A DNA stretch of 64,000 nt from contig NZ_LT629755.1 in NCBI RefSeq assembly GCF_900104685.1, positions 310,001 through 374,000 on the forward strand. The letters are read 5' to 3'. This document shows, one piece after another, positions 24,352-32,395 of this stretch. Under the pieces are notes generated by a model, which saw only the letters and a list, made by a program, of their open reading frames with translations, was not told the origin of the DNA and searched no databases. Each line of letters begins with the position of its first letter. Position 1 is the first letter of the stretch. Origin of the DNA: Agromyces flavus. GTDB taxonomy: Bacteria > Actinomycetota > Actinomycetes > Actinomycetales > Microbacteriaceae. The position numbers were made by a program, and so were the translations under genes.

Positions 24352-25401
24352 ATGCGCGTCGGCATGTTCCTGAACTACGCCGGAGGTTTCCGCGAGGTCG
24401 CCGACGAGGTCGAGGAGCTCGAGCGCGCGGGGGTCGACCTCGTCGCCGTGCCCGAGGCGTATTCGTTCGACGCGGTGAGCCAGCTCGGGTTCCTCGCCGC
24501 GCGCACGGCGCGCATGACGCTGATGAGCGGCATCCTGCAGCTGTACACGCGCACGCCGACCCTCACGGCGATGACGGCCGCGGGGCTCGACTACGTGTCG
24601 GGCGGTCGATTCGAGCTCGGCATCGGGGCCTCGGGCCCGCAGGTCATCGAGGGCTTCCACGGCCTCGCCTACGACGCCCCGCTCGGCCGCACGCGCGAGA
24701 TCGTCGACATCTGCCGCATGACGTGGCGCCGTGAGCCAGTCGTGCATCAGGGCCGGCACTACCGCATCCCGCTGCCCGAGGGCGAGGGCACCGGCCTCGG
24801 CAAGCCGCTGAAGCTGATCAACCACCCCGTCAGGGAGCGCATCCCGATCACGATCGCCTCCCTCGGCGCGAAGTCGGTCGAACAGACCGCCGCGATCGCC
24901 GACGGCTGGCTGCCGATGTTCTTCCACCCCGAGCGGGCCGGCGAGGTGTGGGGCGCGTCGCTCGAGGCCGGCCGTTCGAGGCGCGCCGCCGATCTCGGCC
25001 CGCTCGACGTGTTCGCGAGCCCGGCCGTCGCGATCACCGACCGAGCGGATGTCGCGGCCGCCGCGATCGCGGCCGTCAAGCCGAACCTGGCGCTCTACGT
25101 CGGGGGCATGGGCGCGCGCGGCAAGAACTTCTACAACGACCTGATCGCGAGCTACGGCTACGCCGAGGAGGCCGGCCGCATCCAGGAGCTCTACCTCGCC
25201 GGACGGCGGGACGAGGCGATCGCCGCGGTGCCCGACGAGCTCGTCCGGGCGATCTCGCTGATCGGGTCGCCGACCGAGGTGGGCGAGCGCATCGCCGCGT
25301 TCGCCGCCGCCGGCGTGACCACGCTCACCGTCACCCCGTTGGCGCGGAATTCCGAGGAGCGCGTGGCCATCATGTCCGGCCTGCGGAGGCTCGTCGGCTG
25401 A
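24352..25401 (+). CDS. LLM-class F420-dependent oxidoreductase
   Basis: 349 residues of the luciferase-like TIM barrel. Typical are VEELERAGVDLVAVPEAYSFDAVSQLGFLAART, LMSGILQLYTRTPT, LDYVSGGRFELGIGASGPQVIEGFHG and the C-terminal LIGSPTEVGERIAAFAAAGVTTLTV. Actinobacterial members usually use deazaflavin F420 for hydride transfer; the substrate is not known. GAGGAG lies 7-8 nt before the ATG. A TAGGGT hexamer about 60 nt upstream could be its promoter. Confidence 0.9.
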   Translation: MRVGMFLNYAGGFREVADEVEELERAGVDLVAVPEAYSFDAVSQLGFLAARTARMTLMSGILQLYTRTPTLTAMTAAGLDYVSGGRFELGIGASGPQVIEGFHGLAYDAPLGRTREIVDICRMTWRREPVVHQGRHYRIPLPEGEGTGLGKPLKLINHPVRERIPITIASLGAKSVEQTAAIADGWLPMFFHPERAGEVWGASLEAGRSRRAADLGPLDVFASPAVAITDRADVAAAAIAAVKPNLALYVGGMGARGKNFYNDLIASYGYAEEAGRIQELYLAGRRDEAIAAVPDELVRAISLIGSPTEVGERIAAFAAAGVTTLTVTPLARNSEERVAIMSGLRRLVG

Positions 25402-25727
25402 GCTCGCCGCCGGTTCGGCCGTCGTCGACCGATCGCGAGGGTGCCTCGACTTCTCCGCACCATCGGCCCCCGCGTCCAGCCCCAGTTCGAGGGTGTAGGT
25501 CGCACCGAGGCCAGCGCGTACGCTCAGTCCACCGCTCGCGAGATGCGGAAGGGGAACCTGGGGAGGAGCCGCCGTGGCGGGGCGATGAGGCCGTAGCCCT
25601 CTCGGCCCGCCGGGCGGTGCCCACGCCCCGTCGTCCGGCCGTCAACCCCCTCCGGGCCGCGGCCATCGCTTCCTACGATCGTGTCCAGGCGCCGCGTCGA
25701 CGCACGGCCGGCGCCGCGGGAGGCGCG
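25402..25727. other. 326-bp gap with no supported gene
   Basis: Between the oxidoreductase and the SRPBCC gene no frame gives a convincing protein. A TACGCT hexamer near 25520 is a possible promoter element. Frames on both strands are open only because of high GC. I saw no tRNA, long repeat or strong terminator. Confidence 0.5.
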
Positions 25728-26207
25728 ATGTCGCAGAACGTCCGGCGGTTCGACTGTCCGCCGCAGGCCGTGTTCGACGTGCTGGCCGACGGATGGCTCT
25801 ACGCCGCCTGGGTCGTGGGCGCGAGCCGCATGCGCGCGGTCGACCCCGACTGGCCCGCCGCGGGCTCGCGCCTGCACCACTCGGTCGGCGCCTGGCCCCT
25901 CGTGCTCGACGACACGACCTCCAGCCGCGCGTGGGCACCGCCGGAACGCGCGGCCTTCCGCGCGCGAGGTTGGCCGATCGGCGAGGCCGACGTCGTGATC
26001 GAGGTGCGGGCGTCGGGTGGTGGATGCCTCGTCCGCATCACCGAGCGACCGGCGGAAGGCCCCGGCCGGTACGTGCCCGCGCTCATCCGCGAGCCGCTCA
26101 TGCGCATCCGGAACCGCGAAACCCTCCGGCGGCTGTCGCATCTCGCCGAGGGGCGATGGCGGGTGCGGCCCCATGCCGTCGCGACGACCGGAGCCGGCGC
26201 GACGTGA
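25728..26207 (+). CDS. SRPBCC (START-like) family protein
   Basis: 159 residues. The opening RRFDCPPQAVFDVLADGWLYAAWVVGASRMRAVD and the following SRLHHSVGAWPLVLDD match polyketide-cyclase/SRPBCC proteins that hold hydrophobic ligands in a helix-grip cavity. Its precise role is unknown. GGGAGG lies about 5 nt before the ATG. Its stop overlaps the GTG of the SDR gene, and that gene in turn overlaps the FAD oxidoreductase, so the three form a tightly coupled operon, perhaps acting on a lipid or isoprenoid. Confidence 0.8.
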   Translation: MSQNVRRFDCPPQAVFDVLADGWLYAAWVVGASRMRAVDPDWPAAGSRLHHSVGAWPLVLDDTTSSRAWAPPERAAFRARGWPIGEADVVIEVRASGGGCLVRITERPAEGPGRYVPALIREPLMRIRNRETLRRLSHLAEGRWRVRPHAVATTGAGAT

Positions 26208-27250
26208 CCGGGGCGGGTGGCGCGCGGCGCGCCGATCCGACCGCCCGCGTCGCGGTGGTCGCGGGCGGCACCGCCGGGCTGGGCCTCGCCGTCGCACGTG
26301 GGCTCGCCGCCGACGGATGGCGCGTCGCCGTGCTCGCGCGCGACCAGGGCCGGCTCGGGTCGGTGGCCGACGAGCTCGAACGGGCCGCGGGTGGTCCGGC
26401 TCTGGGGGTTCGGGTCGACGTCGCCGACGGCGCCGCGGTCGACGCGGCCGCTGACGCCGTCGAGCGTGCGCTCGGGCCGATCGACCTCTGGGTGACCGGC
26501 CCGATGGTCGGCATCGCGGGCGAATTCCTCGACGTGGCATCCGACGACTTCGAACGCGTGACCGACGTCACGTACCACGGCACCGTCAACGGGGCGCGCG
26601 CGGCGCTCGCCCGCATGGTGCCGCGCGACCGCGGCCACGTGGTCGTGCTCGGTTCGGGCGTCGCGCATCACGGGGTGCCGCTCATGGCCGCCTACTCCGG
26701 CGCGAAGGCCGCGACGAGGGGCTTCGGCGAAGCAGTCGCGGCGGAGCTGCGCATGCGACGCAGCCGCGTCCGGCTCTCGATGCTCGACTTCCCCGCCATC
26801 GACACGCCGCAGTACCGGTGGATCGCCCGCGCCGGGCTTCCGCACGCGTCGCGACCCCTGCCCATCCCGTTCACGCCCGAGGCATGCGCGCGCGCCGTGC
26901 TCGCGGTCGTGCGCCGACCACGGCTCCGCACCTGGGTCGCTGAGCCGACGTCGATCATGGCGCTCGGCGGACGATTCTGGCCCGGCGGCCTCGACCGGTT
27001 CTTCGCGCGATTCGGCCGACGCCTGCAGCAGAGCCCGCGGCATGATGGGGACATGCTCCCCGACAACCTGTGGGAACCGACGCCCGGCGATGTGGGCACG
27101 CGCGGCGTCTACGGACGCGAAGCCGTGAGGTGGTCACCGCAGCTGTGGGCGGTCACGCATCGGCGCGCCGCCGGGGCGCTCGCGGCGGCCGGAATCGTCT
27201 GGGCGGCCGTCCGGATCGCCGACCGCGCCCGCCGGAGCCCCCGCCGATGA
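26204..27250 (+). CDS. Short-chain dehydrogenase/reductase with C-terminal extension
   Basis: 348 residues. The Rossmann start VAVVAGGTAGLGLAVARGLA binds NAD(P), and the active site includes VVLGSGVAHHG and YSGAKAA (Tyr-x3-Lys). The catalytic-serine region is VVLGSG. After the SDR core (to ~250) a proline-rich extension leads to one hydrophobic helix (AAGALAAAGIVWAAVRIA) and a basic tail, suggesting membrane attachment. The GTG start lies in the stop of the SRPBCC gene. Related long SDRs occur beside carotenoid- or lipid-type oxidoreductases. Confidence 0.87.
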   Translation: MTGAGGARRADPTARVAVVAGGTAGLGLAVARGLAADGWRVAVLARDQGRLGSVADELERAAGGPALGVRVDVADGAAVDAAADAVERALGPIDLWVTGPMVGIAGEFLDVASDDFERVTDVTYHGTVNGARAALARMVPRDRGHVVVLGSGVAHHGVPLMAAYSGAKAATRGFGEAVAAELRMRRSRVRLSMLDFPAIDTPQYRWIARAGLPHASRPLPIPFTPEACARAVLAVVRRPRLRTWVAEPTSIMALGGRFWPGGLDRFFARFGRRLQQSPRHDGDMLPDNLWEPTPGDVGTRGVYGREAVRWSPQLWAVTHRRAAGALAAAGIVWAAVRIADRARRSPRR

Positions 27251-28692
27251 CCCCCGATGCCGTCGTGGTCGGATCGGGGCCCAACGGGCTCGCGGCGGCG
27301 GTCACGCTCGCGCGCGCCGGACTCCGGGTGCAGGTCTTCGAGGCGGCACCCGAGCCGGGCGGCGGATCCCGCACGGCCGAGCTCACGCTGCCCGGCTTCC
27401 ACCACGACGTCTGCTCGGCCGTGCACCCGATGGCGCTCGCGTCGCCGTTCTTCCGGGCCTTCGGCCTCGAGCGCCGCATCGACCTTCGCGTGCCCGAGCT
27501 CTCCTTCGGGCACCCGCTCGACGGGGGTCGTGCGGGCCTCGCCTGGCTCGACCTCGACCGGACCGTCGACGAGCTCGGCCGCGACGGGCGCGCGTACGCG
27601 CGGCTGATGCGTCCGCTCGTCGCGCACGACGACGAGGTGACCGAGTTCACGGGGTCGACCCTCGTGCGCGTGCCGCGACATCCGCTCGTCGCCGCACGCT
27701 TCGGACTGAAGGCCCTCGAGCAGGGCTCGCCGCTCTGGAACGCCCGGTTCCGCGACGACCTCGCGCCCGCCATGCTCACGGGCGTCGCCGCTCACACCAT
27801 CCGGCCCATGCCGAGCCTCGCGACGGGGGGCGCCGGCCTGGTGCTCACGATGCACGCGCACGCGCGCGGCTGGCCCATCCCGGTCGGGGGCAGCGGCGCG
27901 ATCATCGGCGCGATGATCGACGACCTCGTCGCGCACGGCGGCGAGGTGGTGACGGATGTCGCGATCGACGACCTTGCGGCGCTGCCCGCCGCTCGCGCCG
28001 TCGTGCTCGATGTGACCCCACGCGCGCTGGCGCGCATCGCCGGTCGCCGCCTGCCCGACCGCTACCGCGGGGCGCTCGAGCGCTTCCGGTACGGCAACGC
28101 CGCGGCCAAGGTCGACTTCGCGCTGTCCGGACCGGCGCCCTGGGCGAATGCGGCGCTCGCCGGAGCCGGCACGCTGCACCTCGGCGGCACGCGGGCTGAG
28201 ATCGCGGCGGGGGAGCGAGAGGTCGCTCGGGGGCGCCATCCGAAGTCGCCGTACGTGCTCGTGTCGCAGCCGTCGATCGTCGACCCGACGCGCGCGCCCG
28301 AGGGCAAGCACACGCTCTGGACGTACACGCACGTTCCGGCCGGCTCGACCGTCGACCCGACCGAGGCCGTCGTGCGCCAGGTCGAGCGCTTCGCGCCAGG
28401 CTTCCGCGACCTGATCCTCGCGTCGTCGTCGCGGTCGGCGATGCAGATGCAGGACGACAACCGCAACTACATCGCCGGCGACATCGCCGCGGGCGCGGCC
28501 ACGATGCTGCAGCTCGTCCGGCGGCCCGTGATCTCACCCGACCCGTGGCGCACGCCGCTCTCGGGCATCTACCTGGCTTCGTCGTCAACCCCGCCGGGTC
28601 CTGGCGTGCACGGCCTGGCCGGATGGCGTGCCGCGCGCAGCGCGCTGCGCCACACGTTCGGCCTCACCCGGCTGCCGAGCCTCGCGCCCTGA
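27247..28692 (+). CDS. Phytoene-desaturase-like FAD-dependent oxidoreductase
   Basis: 481 residues. The dinucleotide-binding fold VVVGSGPNGLAAAVTLARAG, then FEAAPEPGGGSRTAELTLPGF and the C-terminal GIYLASSSTPPGPGVHGLAGWRAA, mark the CrtI/pyridine-nucleotide-disulfide-domain-2 (PYROXD2-like) group. It probably oxidises or isomerises a lipophilic polyene or related compound; no crtB or crtE lies nearby, so carotenoid synthesis is not supported. ATGA overlap with the SDR gene. It is the last gene of the operon and faces the intron-bearing tRNA-Lys. Confidence 0.88.
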   Translation: MTPDAVVVGSGPNGLAAAVTLARAGLRVQVFEAAPEPGGGSRTAELTLPGFHHDVCSAVHPMALASPFFRAFGLERRIDLRVPELSFGHPLDGGRAGLAWLDLDRTVDELGRDGRAYARLMRPLVAHDDEVTEFTGSTLVRVPRHPLVAARFGLKALEQGSPLWNARFRDDLAPAMLTGVAAHTIRPMPSLATGGAGLVLTMHAHARGWPIPVGGSGAIIGAMIDDLVAHGGEVVTDVAIDDLAALPAARAVVLDVTPRALARIAGRRLPDRYRGALERFRYGNAAAKVDFALSGPAPWANAALAGAGTLHLGGTRAEIAAGEREVARGRHPKSPYVLVSQPSIVDPTRAPEGKHTLWTYTHVPAGSTVDPTEAVVRQVERFAPGFRDLILASSSRSAMQMQDDNRNYIAGDIAAGAATMLQLVRRPVISPDPWRTPLSGIYLASSSTPPGPGVHGLAGWRAARSALRHTFGLTRLPSLAP

Positions 28693-28696
28693 CGCG

Positions 28697-28722
28697 GCCG
28701 AACTTCCGCCGGCGCGTTCGGC
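28697..28722. terminator. Hairpin between convergent oxidoreductase and tRNA-Lys genes
   Basis: GCCGAAC (28697-28703) pairs with GTTCGGC (28716-28722) around a GC-rich 12-nt loop. Its position between two 3' ends suggests a bidirectional terminator; there is no T-tract. Confidence 0.5.
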
Positions 28723-28725
28723 TCA

Positions 28726-29049
28726 TGGTGCCCCCAGAGAGACTCGAACTCTCGACCCACGGATTAACTTGCTGCACTGAGTTTCCCCAGCCACCGCTGC
28801 GCGGCTTGCAGTCTGGACTATATCTTCACCTTCGGCCGAGCCGGTCAGGTGCGCCGCGTGTAGTCTCTGAGGTTCCCTTGCGGTTACCTGCTGATTGCCC
28901 AATCCCTCGGATTGTCACTGCCCACGGGCGAGTACCTCGGGCTCTCAGGGTGTCCCAGCATATAGCGGCGGTCATCCAACGCATTTCGGCGCTGGCGCTC
29001 CATCTGTTCTGTTGAAGTCCGTTGCTCTAACCAACTGAGCTATAGGGGC
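28726..29049 (-). tRNA. tRNA-Lys (anticodon UUU), split by a group I intron
   Basis: On the minus strand, exon 1 (29049-29015) begins GCCCCTATAGCTCAGTTGG and ends in the anticodon loop; exon 2 (28767-28726) begins TTAATCCGTGGGTC and ends in an encoded CCA. Joined, they give a complete 77-nt cloverleaf: 7-bp acceptor stem (one wobble), D stem GCTC/GAGC, anticodon stem ACGGA/TCCGT with loop CTTTTAA, T stem GAGAG/CTCTC. The anticodon is TTT. A 247-nt insert lies between anticodon positions 34 and 35. TAGGGT (29056-29061, minus strand) ends 6 nt before the tRNA 5' end and is a plausible -10. An ordinary tRNA search would miss or misread it. Confidence 0.93.
28768..29014 (-). ncRNA. Group I self-splicing intron (IC3-like) in the tRNA-Lys anticodon
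   Basis: Core elements appear in the right order on the minus strand: a P-like segment GGGCAATCAGCAGG, the R-like CTCAGAGACTACACG and the S-like AAGATATAGTCC. GACTA in R pairs with TAGTC in S to make P7, the guanosine site; CACCT and AGGTG flank P8. Exon 1 ends in T and the intron ends in G, as the class requires. P1 can form as CUU|CA with UGGAG, putting the expected U-G pair at the 5' splice site. The intron has no internal ORF. The layout resembles the cyanobacterial tRNA-Leu and Azoarcus tRNA-Ile introns. Confidence 0.92.
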
Positions 29050-29176
29050 GTGACCACCCTAGCAGCCCGCTTCTGCGCCGCCGCGCCCGACGTTCGAACC
29101 ACCGAAACAGCTCCTCCTCGCGGAGTGGAATTGTCGCCGGCAGGCCGTACGTTGGGCTCGATCGAACGGAGGCCGC

Positions 29177-29641
29177 GTGAAGACGTGTTCGACCTGCCGG
29201 CGCGTACTCGCATTATCGGAGTTCAACATGCGCGCGAGATCGCCGGACGGGCGCCAATCGGTGTGCCGTGCCTGCAACGCAGCTCGGGCGCGGCGCTACT
29301 ACGCCGAGAACCTCGAGAAGCATCGCAAGGCGGTCGCATCCCAGGTGGCGAAGACGCGGGCTGCGCACCTCGAGCTGATCGGGGAGTACCTGCTCAGCCA
29401 TCCTTGCGTCGACTGCGGGGAGGGCGACATCCGCGTGCTCGACTTCGACCATCGCCAAGGCGAAGACAAGTCGGCGGAAGTCATGAAGCTCGCGAAGGCG
29501 GCGTACTCGTGGCAGCGGGTGGCCGACGAGATCGCCAAGTGCGATGTCCGTTGCCGGAACTGCCACGCAATCGTCACGTACGAGCGTATGGGCGCCAACT
29601 GGCGCTCGGGCGTCTTTCTCCGTACTGCTTCGACAACGTGA
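29177..29641 (+). CDS. Zinc-finger/HNH endonuclease-like protein
   Basis: 154 residues. An N-terminal four-cysteine knuckle (CSTC and CRAC) is followed by a helical basic stretch and an HNH-type core: HPCVDCGEGDIRVLDFDHR, then CDVRCRNCHAIVTYER. The metal cysteines and catalytic DH are present, so activity is plausible. ACGGAGG ends 4 nt before the GTG. It lies 127 bp from the intron-bearing tRNA, transcribed away from it. Free-standing HNH proteins of this type occur widely in actinobacteria and phages; a role in intron homing is only a hypothesis. Its codon use seems a little less GC-rich than neighbours. Confidence 0.8.
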   Translation: MKTCSTCRRVLALSEFNMRARSPDGRQSVCRACNAARARRYYAENLEKHRKAVASQVAKTRAAHLELIGEYLLSHPCVDCGEGDIRVLDFDHRQGEDKSAEVMKLAKAAYSWQRVADEIAKCDVRCRNCHAIVTYERMGANWRSGVFLRTASTT

Positions 29642-29770
29642 TCGTGGTTCCGCATCGTCGTGGGATTCGTCGGAACCATCGCGCTGGGTCGTGCCTGAAC
29701 CCGTGTTCCGGAGTCCGCCGAGCGCGGAATCCGGCTTGGCTCGTTGGCCGGCGGGGTATCGTGGCCCGCG

Positions 29771-30409
29771 ATGACCGCAGACTTCCACCGGCCCACGCGA
29801 TTCCCTCCGACGATGTTCGAGGGGTTCCTGGGCGCCCAAGACCCGGCGCAGGTGAGCCGCGTCGCGCACGACACCGCCGCGGCGGTCCTCTCGCGCGTGC
29901 GCGCAGATCCCGACCCCGAGATCGTGGCGCGACTGGTGTCGTACACCGACGAGCACGGCATCGACGCGATCGCCGAGCTGTGGTCGCAGGCGTCGCCCAA
30001 GAGCCTGCCGGGCGCGCTCTGGCGGATCTACCTGCTGCGCACCATGATCCGCCAGGATGCCGCGGGCGTGAGCCTCGCCTTCCAGCGCGGTACCGAGGTA
30101 TCCCGCACGATCGACCAGGTCGTCGCGGGCGCCCCCACGCCGGCCGGACCCGCCGAGGTTCGCGAGCTCGCCGACGTCATCCTGCGCGGCGTGTTCGCGG
30201 GCGACTTCGCCGCCGCCCTCGAGCGCGCGGCCGCGTTCTGCCGCGTCGCGTCGACGGGCTTCGCGAGCCTCGCCGACGATGCGGATGCGGCCGACGCGGC
30301 GCACCCCGATCGACCCGGCATGCTCACCCGCCGGGCGCTCCGGCTCTCCTCGCTCGGCGAGGAGCTCGCCGCCTGCGCGCGGCTCTGGCGCCACGAGAGC
30401 CTCGACTGA
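29771..30409 (+). CDS. Conserved-looking protein of unknown function
   Basis: 212 residues, not recognised. Soluble and mostly helical, with an even mix of acidic and basic residues and no signal peptide or membrane segment. Visible blocks are VARLVSYTDEHGIDAIAELW, SLPGALWRIYLLRTMIRQD and a C-terminal LSSLGEELAACARLWRHESLD. There is an alanine/aspartate-rich linker near residue 180. Codon use and third-position GC fit a real gene. The ATG is the first methionine of the conserved-looking part; no clear ribosome site is present. Confidence 0.6.
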   Translation: MTADFHRPTRFPPTMFEGFLGAQDPAQVSRVAHDTAAAVLSRVRADPDPEIVARLVSYTDEHGIDAIAELWSQASPKSLPGALWRIYLLRTMIRQDAAGVSLAFQRGTEVSRTIDQVVAGAPTPAGPAEVRELADVILRGVFAGDFAAALERAAAFCRVASTGFASLADDADAADAAHPDRPGMLTRRALRLSSLGEELAACARLWRHESLD

Positions 30410-30517
30410 CCCTGAGCCATCCGCCCGACACGCCCGGCCGACGAGCGCGTCTGGGCATCCGGTCGGAATCCACCGCCCGGGAATAGGTGCCCCGGGTGCC
30501 TCGTTTACACTTGTCGT

Positions 30518-30595
30518 GGCCGGTCGCAGTAACCCCGGGCTCCAAAATTCGCCGCTCCGAGCGGCCTCGCGCCGAGAGGCGTTCTGCGGCCGGCC
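30518..30595 (+). ncRNA. Candidate structured RNA upstream of pabC
   Basis: GGCCGGTCGCAG (30518-30529) pairs with CTGCGGCCGGCC (30584-30595) over 12 bp with one G-T wobble. Inside, GCCGCT/AGCGGC (30551-30565) forms a perfect 6-bp hairpin and CTCG/CGAG (30566-30576) a second small one. A TACACT hexamer (30506-30511) would place a transcription start at the first base of the closing stem. The pabC gene appears to have its own start-proximal promoter after this element, so it may be a small RNA or an extra leader. No known family recognised. Confidence 0.4.
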
Positions 30596-30641
30596 ATGAT
30601 CATGTCCTCCGGCGACCACGCCGCGGCGTACCATCGGGGGC

Positions 30642-31529
30642 ATGCCCGAGACGGTGTCATTCCTCGTCGATCCGCTGCCCAATGACGCGAGCGCCGAGTT
30701 CCTCGAGGCCTCGTTCCGCGAGATCGAGCCGGGATCCGGCGCGCTGGCCGTGAACGACTTCGCCCCGCATCGCGGCGACGGCGTCTTCGAGACGCTCGCG
30801 ATCATCGACGGGCACGTCCAGGAGGTCGAGCCGCACCTCGGCCGCCTCGTGAACTCCGCGCGCCTGTGCGAGCTGCCCGAGCCGAACCTCGAGCAGTGGC
30901 GCCTCATCATCGCCCGCGCCGCAGAGCGAGTGCCGGCGACGGGCGAGTACGCCCTCAAGCTCGCGCTGAGCCGCGGCCTCGATCCGGGCCCGAAGCCGAC
31001 CGGATGGGTCAACGTCACGCCGGGCGCCGACTTCCGCGCGGCGCGCGAGGACGGCATCCGCGTGATCACGCTCGATCGCGGCGTCGCCCGCGGCGCGGGG
31101 GAGCGAGCGCCGTGGCTCCTCCTCGGCGCGAAGACCCTGAGCTACGCCGCCAACATGGCCGCGATCCGCGAGGCGAAGCGACGCGGCGCCGACGACGCGG
31201 TGTACGTCTCATCCGATGGATTCGTACTCGAAGGCCCGACCTCGAGCGTGCTCGTTCGCATGGGCGACGTGGTCGTCACTCCGCCGCCCGCGGCCGGCAT
31301 CCTCCACGGCACGACGCAGCGCAGCATCTTCGGCCACCTCGCCGAGCGCGGCGTCGACGCCGAGTATCGCGACATCACGGTCGACGAGCTGCTCGGGGCG
31401 GATGCCGCGTGGCTGGTGTCGAGCGTGCGCATGGCCGCGCCCATCGCCGCCGTCGACGGCACGCCGATGCCGGTCGACCGCCACGCCACCGCCGAGCTCA
31501 ACGCCTACCTGCTGAGCCCGCGCGACTGA
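30642..31529 (+). CDS. pabC: Aminodeoxychorismate lyase / class IV aminotransferase
   Basis: 295 residues of the fold-type IV PLP family. PabC splits 4-amino-4-deoxychorismate into pyruvate and p-aminobenzoate for folate. Seen are NDFAPHRGDGVFETLAI, the PLP lysine in LGAKTLSYAANMAAIREA and the cofactor loop FVLEGPTSSVLV, followed by TPPPAAGILHGTTQRSI. Branched-chain or D-amino acid transaminases share the fold, so the lyase assignment is likely rather than certain. TACCAT (30629-30634) ends 7 nt before the ATG. Confidence 0.82.
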   Translation: MPETVSFLVDPLPNDASAEFLEASFREIEPGSGALAVNDFAPHRGDGVFETLAIIDGHVQEVEPHLGRLVNSARLCELPEPNLEQWRLIIARAAERVPATGEYALKLALSRGLDPGPKPTGWVNVTPGADFRAAREDGIRVITLDRGVARGAGERAPWLLLGAKTLSYAANMAAIREAKRRGADDAVYVSSDGFVLEGPTSSVLVRMGDVVVTPPPAAGILHGTTQRSIFGHLAERGVDAEYRDITVDELLGADAAWLVSSVRMAAPIAAVDGTPMPVDRHATAELNAYLLSPRD

Positions 31530-31537
31530 GACGCGAA

Positions 31538-31567
31538 CGGCCCGGCCCCCGAGCGAGGACCGGGCCG
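31538..31567. terminator. Hairpin between convergent pabC and pstB
   Basis: CGGCCCGG (31538-31545) pairs with CCGGGCCG (31560-31567) around 14 nt. It lies between two convergent 3' ends, so it may serve both. Confidence 0.55.
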
Positions 31568-31586
31568 CGACATCCGAAGCGCCGGA

Positions 31587-32366
31587 TCAGCCGAAGCGAC
31601 CCGACACGTAGTCCTCGGTCGCCTTCACCGACGGGTTCGAGAAGATCGTCGTCGTGTCGTCGTACTCGATGAGGTTGCCCGGCTTGCCGGTTCCGGCGAT
31701 GTTGAAGAACGCCGTCTTGTCGGACACGCGCGAGGCCTGCTGCATGTTGTGCGTCACGATCACGATCGTGTACTCCTGCTTCAGCTCCTCGATGAGGTCC
31801 TCGATCGCGAGGGTCGAGATCGGGTCGAGGGCCGAGCACGGCTCGTCCATGAGGATGACCTCGGGCGAGACCGCGATGGCGCGGGCGATGCAGAGTCGCT
31901 GCTGCTGCCCGCCCGACAGACCCGAACCCGGGCGGTCGAGGCGGTCCTTGACCTCATTCCAGAGGTTCGCGCCCCGCAGCGACGACTCGACGAGGTCGTC
32001 GGCGTCGGACTTCGACATCCGGCGGTTGTTGAGCTTCACGCCCGCGAGCACGTTCTCCTTGATGGACATCGTGGGGAACGGGTTGGGCCGCTGGAAGACC
32101 ATGCCGACCTGGCGACGCACGAGCACGGGATCGACCTCGGGGTCGTAGAGGTTGTTGCCGTCGATGAGGACCTCGCCCTCGACCCGAGCGCCCGGGATGA
32201 CCTCGTGCATGCGGTTCAGCGTGCGGAGGAACGTGGACTTGCCGCAGCCCGACGGGCCGATGAGGGCTGTCACGCTGCGCGGCTCGATCTCGAGGGAGAC
32301 CCCCTCGACCGCGAGGAACTTGGAGTAGTAGACGTTGAGGTCACGGACCTCGATGCGCTTGGACAC
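31587..32366 (-). CDS. pstB: Phosphate ABC transporter ATP-binding protein
   Basis: 259 residues. Walker [15 protein letters not shown]-loop VFQRPNPFP, signature [14 protein letters not shown], Walker [13 protein letters not shown] and the H-loop in [10 protein letters not shown] are all intact; the PFP after the Q-loop and EPCSALDP are typical of PstB. It drives high-affinity phosphate uptake with PstA, PstC and PstS. The GTG start has TAGGAAAC about 3-4 nt further upstream. It is the last gene of the pstSCAB operon. Confidence 0.97.
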   Translation of the reverse strand: MSKRIEVRDLNVYYSKFLAVEGVSLEIEPRSVTALIGPSGCGKSTFLRTLNRMHEVIPGARVEGEVLIDGNNLYDPEVDPVLVRRQVGMVFQRPNPFPTMSIKENVLAGVKLNNRRMSKSDADDLVESSLRGANLWNEVKDRLDRPGSGLSGGQQQRLCIARAIAVSPEVILMDEPCSALDPISTLAIEDLIEELKQEYTIVIVTHNMQQASRVSDKTAFFNIAGTGKPGNLIEYDDTTTIFSNPSVKATEDYVSGRFG

Positions 32367-32395
32367 GTCGTTTCCTAACTGGGGATGCCTGGAGG

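Noticed and set aside
28545..29015. Plus-strand frame running through the tRNA-Lys exons and intron
   Set aside because: It is antisense to the tRNA and intron and has no protein features.
29690..29730. Possible fourth palindrome copy near GCCTGAACCCGTGTTCCGG
   Set aside because: It shares only a few bases with the repeat arm and has no matching second arm.
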